In this document: piece after piece, positions 37,001 through 45,753 of the stretch | Numbering within the stretch: position 1 is the stretch's first letter | How the letters are laid out: each line of letters begins with the position of its first letter | From: Nymphalis io | Lineage: Eukaryota; Arthropoda; Insecta; Lepidoptera; Nymphalidae | Reading direction: 5' to 3' | Assembly (NCBI RefSeq): GCF_905147045.1 | Contig: NC_065918.1 | Span: 806,001 to 870,000 of the forward strand | Length of the DNA stretch: 64,000 bases | Program-made: the position numbers and the translations under genes | The notes under the pieces: model-generated | Databases searched by the model: none | Told to the model about the DNA's origin: nothing | The model's input: only the letters and a program-made list of their open reading frames with translations

Positions 37001-38061
37001 ATCGAGGCTGTTATAAAAACAGCTTCACGGAAACTCGGAGTTCTGAACAAGGTGCGGCGCTTTTTCACGCCACAACAACTGTGCCTGCTGTACAAAACAC
37101 AGGTACGGTCTTGCGTGGAATATTGCTCGCACCTTTGGGATGGCTCCGCTAAGTACCTACTTGAGGCCTTGGACCGGTTGCAACGACGTGCCGTACGCAT
37201 TATTGGCGACGTAAAGGTCACAAACACCCTTGAACCTTTACAATTGCGTCGTGAGATAGCAGCACTGAGCGCTTTCTATCGACTGTATCACGGCGAGTGC
37301 TCTGAGGAATTATTCTCTCTAATTCCTGCTTCCCCCTTCCTTCTTAAGTCCACGCGAGCTAGTTCTCGATGTCACCGCCTAACTGTGACATCAATTCCAT
37401 CGCGAACAAAGAAATTTGGCAACTCCTTTCTTTGTCGCACTTCCAAAAAATGGAATTCCTTACCAGCTCACGTGTTCCCCTCCTCTTACAACCCGGGTTC
37501 CTTCAAACGAGTCGTGAAGAGGCATCTTGCGGGCCGGCAAGGCAAAGGCGGCTAGTGCAGAACGTTTTTCCCGTCTGTACTGGCCGTCATCGCGTTTGGA
37601 CTCTACTACCACTTACCATCCATACCAGGTGGAGTAGAGTCATTTGCCCTCCCGGCGAATATAAAAAAAAAAGTATATTACTTGTATGTATAATATGTTA
37701 CTATCCATTTTATTGACGTGATGTGATTACAAGAGCGCATGTTTTGACTAGCCTGTAGTCATGCAGTTGGTCACTGTGCTTATCAACGATTCTATTTTCA
37801 GTTGTGTTGGCGATAGCGGTACCAAGGCTGGGATTGTTTATATCCCTATTTGGAGCCCTTTGCCTCTCCGCGTTGGGTATATGTTTCCCAGCATTGATGG
37901 AAGTCTGCGTTACATTCCCGAAACGAGCAAGCGCAGCGAGGAGCATTCTGTTCGGAAAAGATGCAATTCTATTCATAATAGGCGTTATTGGCCTGCTCGC
38001 TGGTACATATACTGCTTTGGACAGCATTATTCGATCATTCTCAGGCACTGCTAACGCTTGA
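24976..38061 (+). CDS. SLC36-type proton-coupled amino acid transporter, complete, 8 coding exons
   Basis: A secondary transporter of the AAAP family (vertebrate PAT, Drosophila pathetic-like) that moves small neutral amino acids with protons across plasma or lysosomal membrane. Exons 24976-25052, 26881-26940, 29793-29943, 30662-30868, 32650-32928, 33064-33242, 33803-33984 and 37802-38061 join in phase to 1395 nt, 464 aa plus TGA. The acidic, polar N-terminus (1-45) is cytosolic, as is usual in the family. TM1 carries the signature GTGILAMP (60-67, the unwound helix), TM2 is about 76-98, and further membrane spans lie in exons 4-8, ending FGALCLSALGICFPALME. The start ATG is preceded by a leader acceptor at 24925/24926. 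The gene is intact despite a LINE in intron 7. Which of the several insect paralogues this is cannot be decided here. Confidence 0.93.
26881..26940 (+). CDS. Transporter coding exon 2, 60-nt acidic tail exon
   Basis: It lies between ttgttctcag and gtaagt and encodes EETEEDYDPHLHRQLSKPT with split codons at both ends. It starts and ends in the same phase, so skipping it would keep the frame and shorten only the cytosolic tail. Confidence 0.85.
27477..27665 (+). repeat. SINE, family 1, 3'-truncated, in transporter intron 2
   Basis: The head agcccggtggtaagaacgcg and B-box gggttcaaacc are present. The body runs through catcgtgaggaaacctgcat and stops at ccacacgtgtatg, lacking the last 110 bases of the family. 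Confidence 0.75.
29083..29330 (-). repeat. tRNA-related SINE, family 4, in transporter intron 2
   Basis: Read on the - strand, the segment 29330-29240 looks like a tRNA head: gagccggttggagtggttgg, then ttgtgggtttgattccc with a B-box. The body continues to tggccgtgtctg near 29083. The cloverleaf is not good enough for a functional tRNA gene. Family name unknown to me. Confidence 0.5.
29793..29943 (+). CDS. Transporter coding exon 3: TM1 and TM2
   Basis: Preceded by ttttttcgcag, followed by gtacgt. It encodes NIETLVHLLKCSLGTGILAM and then PQAFARAGLVTGII, the most conserved part of the family. Phase 0 at the end. Confidence 0.92.
30237..30490 (+). repeat. Short dispersed repeat, family 3, in transporter intron 3
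   Basis: The blocks gtgttcccgtttgaaggg, ccaaggttggtggagcattg and cttacatcgtcaatgcc match the 9172 copy with many differences, indicating an old insertion. Confidence 0.6.
30662..30868 (+). CDS. Transporter coding exon 4
   Basis: Acceptor ttttcaaag, donor gtaatc, 69 codons in phase 0 at both ends. It encodes VRSQYAACKHLRVPLLSYPE, then the short extracellular or lumenal part and a strongly hydrophobic helix, VDIFLVVYQLGICCVYIVF, ending ADNIKK. Confidence 0.92.
31190..31345. promoter_or_regulatory. GC-rich patch in transporter intron 4
   Basis: Within otherwise AT-rich intron, a stretch with gggcgggcgtcggcgtcgg, gacgcgggtcatgaatc and an E-box cacgtg (about 31328-31333) stands out. No coding frame with family motifs is present. 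An intronic enhancer or internal promoter is possible; it is only a composition signal. Confidence 0.25.
32289..32546 (-). repeat. SINE, family 1, reverse orientation, in transporter intron 4
   Basis: The reverse complement starts with the tRNA-like head ggtaagaacgcgtgaatc and gggttcaaacccgggc and ends cattcacagactgttacgg, with a deletion in the middle. It sits about 100 bp before exon 5. Confidence 0.75.
32650..32928 (+). CDS. Transporter coding exon 5
   Basis: Acceptor tttttttcag, donor gtgagt, 93 codons. It holds two or three membrane helices (MLIILGPLIAFNLIP; LANVMTFVGLGIVVYYLVIG; FPLFFGTVLFALTAVGV) and a short polar loop KKPSARDVPLDLWGS, a usual feature before the next helix in SLC36 proteins. 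Confidence 0.93.
33064..33242 (+). CDS. Transporter coding exon 6
   Basis: It starts VIALENNMKTPKAFGKPCGV, the cytosolic loop after TM7, continues with one helix MTIIVLLYVAVGALGYVYC and ends SITLDLPEKD plus two bases at gtaagt. ENNMK(T/H)P is a strong family motif. Confidence 0.93.
33280..33440 (-). repeat. Short dispersed repeat, family 3, reverse, in transporter intron 6
   Basis: ggcggacgaacatatgggcc, caccaatgcgccaccaacc and ttatgtcccttgtgcctgt are the reverse complement of the 3' half of the 9172 copy. It is 5' truncated. Confidence 0.65.
33550..33660 (+). repeat. Dispersed repeat of the 11093 family in transporter intron 6
   Basis: cctcgtatgccgtgatggca and gctctctatactcttgtgtg parallel the 11093 copy, including the following attagaaaaaatatt segment. 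Confidence 0.45.
33803..33984 (+). CDS. Transporter coding exon 7
   Basis: Acceptor tatatctag, donor acat|gtaagt. It encodes LATSVMVIFAIAIFISYGLH and CYVPVEVLWKGYLLP, then a polar loop and the start of the next helix, YALRVALCLLT. The following intron contains the LINE. Confidence 0.92.
34030..37672 (+). mobile_element. Non-LTR retrotransposon (Jockey/CR1 group), near full length, in transporter intron 7
   Basis: A 3.6-kb GC-rich block in AT-rich intron, in the same orientation as the host gene. It starts with a 5' region including gggtgtcgtaagaggcgact, a motif shared by many moth and butterfly LINEs. It then has an endonuclease-reverse transcriptase reading frame and ends in ten A's at about 37663-37672 after ccggcgaatat. 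No ORF1 was found, and clear target-site duplications were not recognised. The exact 5' end is uncertain by some tens of bases. The clade is undecided: the protein resembles lepidopteran CR1/Zenon-type or Jockey-type elements. Confidence 0.88.
34615..37555 (+). pseudogene. LINE endonuclease-reverse transcriptase, one nonsense codon and one frameshift
   Basis: The protein nicks target DNA and copies its own RNA at the site. The apurinic-endonuclease domain shows FLTETQ, FLGDFNAHHESW and the SSDHSL motif. The reverse transcriptase has SGPDGIPAIVLKK, PANYRPIAITSVLCKVMERI, LDISKAFDRVWH, AGVPQGSVLSP and the catalytic CYADDSTVL. A C-terminal region follows with YCSHLWDGS and RLQRRAVRIIGD. The first Met considered likely is at 34615; the frame is open from 34429. 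A TAA at 36340-36342 interrupts the frame just before GFRPKRST, and between about 36890 and 36950 the reading continues in another frame to 37555. Both lesions make this copy inactive. Confidence 0.88.
37802..38061 (+). CDS. Transporter terminal coding exon 8
   Basis: It follows attctattttcag and encodes the last membrane spans (LGLFISLFGALCLSALG; AILFIIGVIGLLAGTYTAL) separated by a polar loop, ending SFSGTANA and TGA. The split codon from exon 7 completes in phase. Confidence 0.93.
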
Positions 38062-38345
38062 CCTACCAGTCCTTAGCTCAGTTGTCCCCTGTAACGTGGT
38101 GTCACTCTCTCGTTGACACTTATCGATTAAATAACTTTTGATTTGTATTCCATCTTTTATTTAACTATATTTTTTAATATCTGAATTAGGCTAGACAACA
38201 GTAGATGGGCTTGGACTTTAAGATCGACACTTTCAATTTTGATTAAAGCTATCAACCACGCTCAGATCAAAGTTAAAAGGAAATCTTAATATAATTTTTT
38301 TCTAATATTATATAAGAAAGATTTACAAAAATGTAACTGGATGAA

Positions 38346-38351
38346 AATAAA
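38346..38351 (+). terminator. Candidate transporter polyadenylation signal AATAAA
   Basis: First AATAAA on the coding strand after the TGA, 285 bp downstream, giving a short 3' UTR. Motif evidence only. Confidence 0.4.
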
Positions 38352-39279
38352 GAATTATTATACATTAATTTTATAATAGCATCTTGCGAGAGTGTGCCGC
38401 TTCTTTAGACACGTGCCTTCTAGCTAAGCTTTTGCAAGAGTTCTTGTCGAATAATACCCTAATAGTGAAGGTATTATGATCAATAACTTTATGGAACTCA
38501 CTTAGTTTATATTACCAAGTAGATAAATTTGTAGATATTTATATATATTTTTATTGAAGAGCGAATCGAAATGGATTGTTTTCTGTAAAAAGCACAATGT
38601 CTTATTTCTGTTAATTAACAGATAAATAAATTCTTAACAAATTCATTACCGTACCTTTTATTCATGAAACAAGAGATAAAAATAAAATGTTAATCATAGC
38701 GTAACCATAACTCCCCTATTCAACTAAATTTATATTATTGTTTGGAAAGAAGATTGTTTTGGAAAAACATTTAAACTTTATTCTGTTACCACATATGGAA
38801 CTCAGAACAGAACGCATAGAAGTACTGAAATTTTTAAGTTATATAAAAACCATGATGTAACATATGTATAAACATATATATTGCACGATCATTCATAAAA
38901 AGATATGAAACTTTAAATGAGCCTGTAAAAGAATAGCTAAAACAACATATGTTACATCACCGACGTTGCTAGGTTTACAAATATTTTTAAGTTGTATTTT
39001 AATATTGATCATTTTAACAATGTTTGAGGATAAGAACATATGCATATGATTCCAAAAATTAATTCTAAACGAAACTAACAGAAGGTTTATTTTTAGGTGC
39101 ATTTATTGTAACTACTTAATTCATTTATTATATGTAAATTCTGTTCTGAGCTAGTACCTTTTGTAAGAAGCAAAGCTATAATAATGATTGTTATAAATTT
39201 CATTTGATAAAAATAGTTTTAAATTAAAGTAAATATTTAATATATTTTAATAGAGGTGTTTTATTTTTAACCAATAGTC

Positions 39280-39612
39280 CTCCAAGCCGATTTCGGCCAA
39301 GGCGGCCAATCTCAAGAGAGATTAGCCAACTGCGCAGGACATATTATAGTGCACAAGTGTGTGCGAAAACCCAGGTGCACTCTCTATTCCGTTACTCTCA
39401 TAATGCGATGGTATGGCTCCAACAGGACTGGAAAGAGTTCAGGCGCAAGATCAACGGTTATATTTTCTTTCCGAGGCATGGAATTTGAATTGTGTACACT
39501 CGTACACAATTCCAATTTCTAGACTTCGGGCTAATACTGAAATTTTCGATGAAAAAACTCAATAATTTTTACTGGCCCGACCTGGGATTTGTACAAACCA
39601 ACGAGGCAGTCA
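39280..39612 (-). repeat. SINE, family 2, reverse, cut by the tandem duplication
   Basis: On the - strand the head gcctcgttggtttgtacaaa lies at the right end and ttggccgccttggccgaaat at the left. Its middle contains an 11-bp hairpin (39487-39512), and the duplication breakpoint lies in the loop. The head half (39499-39612) is therefore repeated at 40382-40495. Confidence 0.65.
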
Positions 39613-39632
39613 AATATTTAATAAGGATTACT

Positions 39633-39800
39633 TTTTTTATAAAAATGGTCAACAACAAACAAATGGGCTACCTGGTTACCACCAGTGGTCACCATCACCC
39701 ATAGACATCGGAGCTGCAAGAAATATCAACCATTTCTTACATCGCCAATGCGCCACCAACTTTTGTAACTAAGACGTTATGTCCCTTGGCCTGAAAATAA
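39633..39800 (-). repeat. Short dispersed repeat, family 3, reverse, in unit 1
   Basis: ggtggtaaccaggtagccc, tggtggcgcattggcgatg and aagggacataacgtcttag on the - strand match the 9172 copy. It is duplicated with the unit. Confidence 0.55.
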
Positions 39801-40515
39801 AATTATCTTAAGATTAATTCCTGAAATTATGAAAGAATTACTATGATTAGATGCGAGTGATTTGATCAATATTAGGTTTTTATTTACCTCCAAGAATCAT
39901 TTGATATTTAAAACAATTTACGTAGTTTGAGGCAAATTTTAATAAATGAAAGATTGTACAACTAGTATATTTGATGACCATAATTGGAATGATATCTTGT
40001 TTTGGGTACGACTCTAAGATCAAATTTGTCTGTTTTTACAAATCATCACCTTGCAGTCCTCCAGCGACACTCGATAGTGCATGTGTATACGTGTGGTAAT
40101 AATGTTAATAGATGTAAATCCAAAGTATAAGAACTATTAAATATTTAGGTATTGTTCTAGAACAGAATTTAAATTTCAAAGCCCCAATCAACGCGGTATT
40201 GGGAAGAGTGCGACAACTCATACATATAATTAGACAATTGCGAGCTAGTGTAGATTTCCTAAGCACTATTTCATTGGGCTTTGTAAATCAGTCTTGACAT
40301 ACTGTATCGGCTGTTGGGGTAGCGTTGGGATCATAGTTGTGCAAAACTACTATGATCCATCTAGTAAGAGCTCAACGTTCTCTCGTACACAATTCCAATT
40401 TCTAGACTTCGGGCTAATACTGAAATTTTCGATGAAAAAACTCAATAATTTTTACTGGCCCGACCTGGGATTTGTACAAACCAACGAGGCAGTCAAATAT
40501 TTAATAAGGATTACT

Positions 40516-40683
40516 TTTTTTATAAAAATGGTCAACAACAAACAAATGGGCTACCTGGTTACCACCAGTGGTCACCATCACCCATAGACATCGGAGCTGC
40601 AAGAAATATCAACCATTTCTTACATCGCCAATGCGCCACCAACTTTTGTAACTAAGACGTTATGTCCCTTGGCCTGAAAATAA
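40516..40683 (-). repeat. Short dispersed repeat, family 3, reverse, in unit 2
   Basis: Same sequence as the copy 883 bp to the left. It arose by the tandem duplication, not by separate insertion. Confidence 0.55.
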
Positions 40684-41024
40684 AATTATCTTAAGATTAA
40701 TTCCTGAAATTATGAAAGAATTACTATGATTAGATGCGAGTGATTTGATCAATATTAGGTTTTTATTTACCTCCAAGAATCATTTGATATTTAAAACAAT
40801 TTACGTAGTTTGAGGCAAATTTTAATAAATGAAAGATTGTACAACTAGTATATTTGATGACCATAATTGGAATGATATCTTGTTTTGGGTACGACTCTAA
40901 GATCAAATTTGTCTGTTTTTACAAATCATCACCTTGCAGTCCTCCAGCGACACTCGATAGTGCATGTGTATACGTGTGGTAATAATGTTAATAGATGTAA
41001 ATCCAAAGTATAAGAACTATTAAA

Positions 41025-41330
41025 TATTTAGGTATTGTTCTAGAACAGAATTTAAATTTCAAAGCCCCAATCAACGCGGTATTGGGAAGAGTGCGACAAC
41101 TCATACATATAATTAGACAATTGCGAGCTAGTGTAGATTTCCTAAGCACTATTTCATTGGGCTTTGTAAATCAGTCTTGACATACTGTATCGGCTGTTGG
41201 GGTAGCGTTGGGATCATAGTTGTGCAAAACTACTATGATCCATCTAGTAAGAGCTCAACGTTCTCTACTGAAAGTACTATTACGAAAACCGTACAGATAT
41301 CATTTGATTATATATACATATTGATTAACA
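41025..41330 (+). pseudogene. LINE reverse-transcriptase C-terminal remnant
   Basis: With frame changes allowed, the + strand reads KYLGIVLEQNLNFKAPI, then GRVRQLIHIIRQLRASV, SYC-like LTYCIGCWGSVG, and LVRAQRSLLKVLLRKPYRYH. This order is typical of the region after the RT core in Jockey/I-like elements. The first part also occurs 883 bp upstream (about 40142-40381), ending abruptly at the duplication junction. Too short and broken to function. Confidence 0.6.
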
Positions 41331-42338
41331 TTTTGATTTATATTTGACTAAAAATAAACTATTTTTGATTTTTTGGCTTTTAAAAGCACCGCTTCTTGCT
41401 TTATCGACTGAAGTACCTGGTTTCTCTGGATGCATGCAATAGCCTTAAAAATTCTTAAAATAAGTGTTTTCGCTTAACACTTAGGTAGTCTCTAACTGAA
41501 GCAGCGTGTGGAAAGAAGATGGGTTCTTTCTGCTTACAGGGTCTTTCTTATCCGAGGAGTACAGGTATACTTTTCCGCCACGATTCTCTTAATATAATAC
41601 AGATATGATCTTGCTACCATCGACTTCCTTGCTGTTGGAAACAGTACTTTGGAATTTATCGTGATGATAAGAAGTAATAGTCTGAACCTAGGAATTCCTT
41701 ATTATATTAGAAAGTTACTTGCGTTCACATGCGCAAATATTATTCTATAATTATTATATTTTGATGCAGCTTTTTACTAATGTAGTAACACAATACAAAG
41801 TTTATTAGTTTGTCAAAAATCCACCTGGTCAGATAAATTTCTCTTTACTGTATTGATTTATTTTATAAGACCTTAAACAATACTACGAGTAAGTTAATTA
41901 TTATCTTAAAATAAAGAGAAATAAATTAAAAAAAAAAAACATGCAAATAATCGTTTCTTATTCTTAATTATCATTATTCCATTTGTAGTTGGACTTTCAT
42001 TTAACGGGAAGAAGTTGCTGCTGCGAGGATATCTTGTCACTACTCCACGCAGTCGCGAATTGACAATAGTTATTTATAAATATGATTTGTATATATGTAT
42101 GTTCTTATTTAAGTTCTCATTGTACTTCATACGTTCATATAACTTGACGATCGAGTTGTTTGATGAATACGATTATATAATGGAATGATCAAGGTTATTC
42201 CAGTACAATTGTACTTTTGGATGTTTACTTTTTGCAACGAATTGCAATTTGGATCTTTAATTCTTGTCATAAATAAAATTAACCACTTATGTACAAAACG
42301 TTATTTGTTTGTAAAATAAAATTTGCTATATATATATA

Positions 42339-42568
42339 TTATGGAATAGAAAGGCAGACGAGCATATGGGCCACCTGATGGTAAGTGGTCACCAACGCCC
42401 ATGAAAATTGGCATTGTGAGAAATGTTAACTATCGCTTCCTTCACCAATGCGCCACCAACCTTGGCAACTAAGATTTTATGTCCCTTGTGCCTGTAATTA
42501 CACCGGCTAGGTAGAATATCTGATGAGTGTGTGTTACCTACCTAGACGAGCCTGCACAAAGCCAGTAA
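42339..42568 (-). repeat. Short dispersed repeat, family 3, reverse
   Basis: gacgagcatatgggccacc, caatgcgccaccaaccttgg and agacgagcctgcacaaagcc show an almost complete copy in reverse. It lies just beyond the inferred Pdp1 transcript end. Confidence 0.7.
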
Positions 42569-43216
42569 ATAGTTGATCTTAATAAATATGAAAATAATTT
42601 GCTTACGTTCACTAAAAAGGGATATGTATTTACATAGATTTTTTGAAGGTGTCTTTTAGTTAGTGATTAGATTTGTGAAATTAAAATAATAATAATAATG
42701 CTTACATGTCGGGTGCTTTCGTATCAATCATTAGTCCCGGATTTATATCTACAGTTAATAATGCATGGGTGGTAAAACCTAGGTAACGATTGTAGGTAAT
42801 AGTATGTAAGTAGGTATATTAGGATAGGTTTTACTCTGTGTTTCTTTGTAGGTGACAGTGACTCCATCACGTTGGTAGACATCAGGGTATAATGAAAAGT
42901 CATGTTTGTGCAAGGTACTGTTTACCACGATTTATTACATATAACAGCGATCGAGGAAATATATCAGCGGTTCAGTAACTAGAGGCGGCGCTCGCAACCG
43001 CGCTCCGGCCGTCCGGCCCGCCATCAAATAAATAAACATAAAATACAACATTTAACGTTTATTTCAATCCATAGAACCATATAAATTATAATCAAACGAA
43101 ATACTACTCGTACATCAATATGGTTTTACATTGTTGCAATACAGATACATATTCACAAAAGGCGATTAATTCTCACGAGAGAGGGAAATAAATAAATAAG
43201 GAGGCGGAGCGCCCGC

Positions 43217-43255
43217 GGTGCGGTGCGATGCGGTGCGATGCGGCGCGGCGCGGAC
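43217..43255. repeat. GC-rich minisatellite (gcggtgcgat-type units)
   Basis: Imperfect tandem units of gcggtgcgat and gcggcgcg in the inferred 3' UTR. On the transcript strand they read as repeated CGCACCGC and ATCGCACC. Confidence 0.65.
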
Positions 43256-44434
43256 CGCGACGCTTACACACAACTCCTTCTTATCACGACACCTTACCAT
43301 TACATTATGTATTACATTTATTTATATACCCATTTATTACAATGTCTGCGGAAACAATTATAATTTATTATGTAAACTGTATAAGTACCATATACATAAT
43401 ATAGCATAATTTAATTTTTAATGTATACTTTTTAACAAACAAGATGGAATATCAAATGCCGCACTGCGCGGCCGAATAACATTAAGTTCATTACATATAA
43501 TATCATTTGATATGAAACAGTGCATTTTAAAAGTTTAACCGTCACACCTTTATAGAATCCTTCACATGTAAACCTTTATAGAAAAAACATTTTATTGTTC
43601 TCGCTTTGTATTCATAAAATACTTTCAAATGCAACAACTTCTTAGTCTTAGTTCATAAACATTAATTTTATTTCAATTCAATAAACATTCAATTGACTCA
43701 TTTATCAACGACAAAAACCTACAAAAATATATTATAAGATTAGCACGAGTCAAATAGAGTGCGGAGGAAACGTCCAGGTGATGCAGTCAGTGCGTAGGGA
43801 CGCGGCCGCGCGGGGCCTGGCGACACGCGCGGCCGACCGCGGACGGTCGCAGCCGACGGCGGCCGAGCGCGCGTGTCGCAGTGCTGTGGGCACGGGGCGC
43901 CGATCAATCTCTACACGCGGGTCCTACCCAAATAGACGCGATAACGCGAGTTTTTTATAACTAAAAAAAAATAATATAAACTTTTAAAAACGTTAACAAC
44001 TACAGCCATAACAAAAATAGACTAATAACGACTACGCTACGGAATCTACGTACTACTTAAACTATCCACTAAGTAAATTTGAAACGAAACTAGTGTTCGC
44101 TCACTACGGAAACGACAGAGGGCACGCGCGAGACGGCGGGCCCGGACGGGCCGGGCCGGCCCGCGGGCTAATCTCATACGGAGCGGTCTACGAAGCGAGC
44201 TAGAGCGAGAGACTTACGCCTCGGACACCGGCGGACGCGCTGCACTCATTCCGGAGAGAGGGACGGACGGGGTCGGAGCTGGTGTCGGCGACGATAATGA
44301 TAGAGATCGTGAGCGACCGGGTGTCCGGGGCGTGACCCGGGGCTGCCCGGGCGACTCGGGGTCCTATTAAAACTACCTATATACAGACGCAGCCTACACT
44401 TGCGCATGCGTACGCGAGCCACTTGAGCAAACTA

Positions 44435-44466
44435 GCGCACGGCACGAGAGCACCCGTGCCGTGCGC
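44435..44466 (-). repeat. Very stable GC hairpin in inferred Pdp1 3' UTR
   Basis: 12-bp perfect arms gcgcacggcacg (44435-44446) and its complement (44455-44466) around an 8-nt loop. Eleven of the twelve pairs at least are in a GC-dominated stem, so an RNA hairpin would be strong on either strand. Confidence 0.65.
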
Positions 44467-44518
44467 GACCTGTGCCGATAACATATAAATATTCAACAAC
44501 ATTAACATAGACGACAAC

Positions 44519-44593
44519 CCGCGCCCGCCGGACCGGGCCGGAGCGGACCGGAACGGACCTGACCGGACCAAACCCCGCAGGCGGCGGGCGCGG
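44519..44593 (-). repeat. GC inverted repeat enclosing ggaccgga-like tandem motifs
   Basis: Arms ccgcgcccgccg (44519-44530) and its complement (44582-44593) are perfect over 12 bp. Between them several variants of cggaccgga repeat. In the transcript this would be a stem with a loop of repeated GGTCCG motifs. Confidence 0.55.
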
Positions 44594-45424
44594 CGCCACG
44601 CACGCTCGGGACGGGGACACGACAAACATTCTTTAAAAATAACGATTCTTCATAAAATTTGGTCCGTACGTCGTTGACTAACCCTGTAGAGTGTCGAACC
44701 GAGTCCGAAGGGGGGAATTAGATACGACGATAGATCAGAGTTCGAGCGGAACTTTGGTAAAGATTCACCTATTAAACTAAGTAGATTAACTTACGGTAAC
44801 TGTGTATTGATTAATTCTATGATATACAAACAAATAACTTAGAGCTGGGGTTAAACTAGTCGATTCGCCATACCGCCCCACTTAGGCTCGCGCGCAGCGT
44901 CCGCTTGCAGCTTGCAGCTTAACTAAACTACGATTGTGATTACAACATTTACTATAAGTACTCGGGGAACGCATTAGCGAATCGAGTCGTTTACGTGAGA
45001 GTGACAGGGTAGGGTTTGTAAGGAAGTAGGACTAGGAAGGGTGCGAACTATACACACAGAGCGTGTTACAATATTTAACAATAGATTAGTCAGTAAAGTA
45101 CAATATAACCGAATATTTGAAAAGCGTTACAAATAGAAAGTGGAGCGGTGTGCCCCGAGACGGCGCAACGCGCGACAATACCCGCGACCTGAAACAAACA
45201 GAGGATTTGCTTAATTTCATACTAATTTAATAAAACTGATCATAATTAATGAATCTTTAATAGAATTGCCATTTTACTATTATTTTTATATCAGACTATT
45301 GTTTTCTATGAAAAGCTTCTACTTTGTACTGGCACATTATACTAATTTTACAGAGGCGAATGTTCTTATGTTCAGATCTTGAAATTGAACTTCAGTATCG
45401 TAATTATAAGACTGTTTTTCTTAT

Positions 45425-45600
45425 CAATTTTGGCTAGAGCGACCAATATACATATAGACTAGACATCTGCGCAGGAGATAAATGATAGTGGACAAGTTTG
45501 TTCGCAGTACAGTTAATCTGTAACGTTTGCCCATAGTCTTATAGGATAGCACTTCCATCGAAGCGAAAGAAGATCAGGCGCAAGAGTTCAAGGGAATGGC
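45425..45600 (-). repeat. SINE, family 2, diverged, reverse, in the 3' UTR intron
   Basis: On the - strand cttgcgcctgatcttctttc, ttgtccactatcatttat and tggtcgctctagccaaa follow the order of the 18191 copy, with many changes. Confidence 0.4.
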
Positions 45601-45666
45601 AGTAGCCATGTCCCAAAATAAAACTTACATATCGTGTGGCTTGTTTGTGCTGAGCGGTGAGTCCGC

Positions 45667-45753
45667 TTATACGTCCGCGTACTTGGACAACTTCTCGCGC
45701 AAGATGTGGTTCTCCTTCTTCAACAACTCCACCTCTTGTCGCAAGCCCATATT
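45667..45753 (-). CDS. Pdp1: Pdp1 coding exon 6 (leucine zipper, stop)
   Basis: Acceptor tgtggtattttcag. It encodes NMGLRQEVELLKKENHILRE and then KLSKYADV, TAA at 45669-45667. The exon continues as 3' UTR to 45629, where a consensus donor gtaagt begins an inferred UTR intron. Confidence 0.93.
   Translation of the reverse strand, partial: NMGLRQEVELLKKENHILREKLSKYADV

Larger units (their letters stand above)
39499..41266. repeat. Tandem duplication, two identical 883-bp units
   Basis: Unit 1 spans 39499-40381 and unit 2 spans 40382-41264, with two further shared bases CT at 41265-41266. Line-by-line comparison found no difference between the copies. Each unit holds the head half of a family-2 SINE, a reverse family-3 repeat and a LINE C-terminus remnant. 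Unit 2 runs on into the original LINE sequence at its right edge, so the junction at 40381/40382 is the new one. Confidence 0.9.
38352..42904. other. Spacer between the transporter and the Pdp1 3' end
   Basis: No host gene is recognised. The spacer contains the family-2 SINE at 39280, the 883-bp tandem duplication, LINE C-terminus remnants and a family-3 repeat at 42339. The two genes are convergent here, so their 3' ends face each other. Confidence 0.5.
42905..45188 (-). other. Pdp1: Inferred Pdp1 terminal 3' UTR exon, GC-rich
   Basis: A minus-strand acceptor tgtttgtttcag stands before 45188, matching a donor gtaagt just after the stop-codon exon (45628). The following 2.3 kb is unusually GC-rich in parts (43200-43260, 43790-43920, 44100-44640) with no believable protein frame. 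AATAAA on this strand occurs at 43063-43058 and 42936-42931, so the end is placed at about 42.9-43.05 kb. The splice would fall 38 nt after the stop codon, closer than the usual limit for nonsense-mediated decay. The extent is inference from composition, splice signals and poly(A) motifs. Confidence 0.5.

Noticed and set aside
39280..41266. CRISPR-like or satellite array
   Set aside because: Only two long identical units with no spacers; it is a tandem duplication of repeats in a eukaryotic genome.
43778..43960. 60-codon GC-rich frame on the + strand
   Set aside because: Arg/Ala-rich product typical of reading GC-rich non-coding DNA, and it lies antisense to the inferred Pdp1 3' UTR.
44377..44629. 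Two overlapping - strand frames of 65 and 82 codons
   Set aside because: Repeated Arg-Ser-Gly-Pro runs come from the tandem ggaccgga-like motifs, not from a conserved protein.
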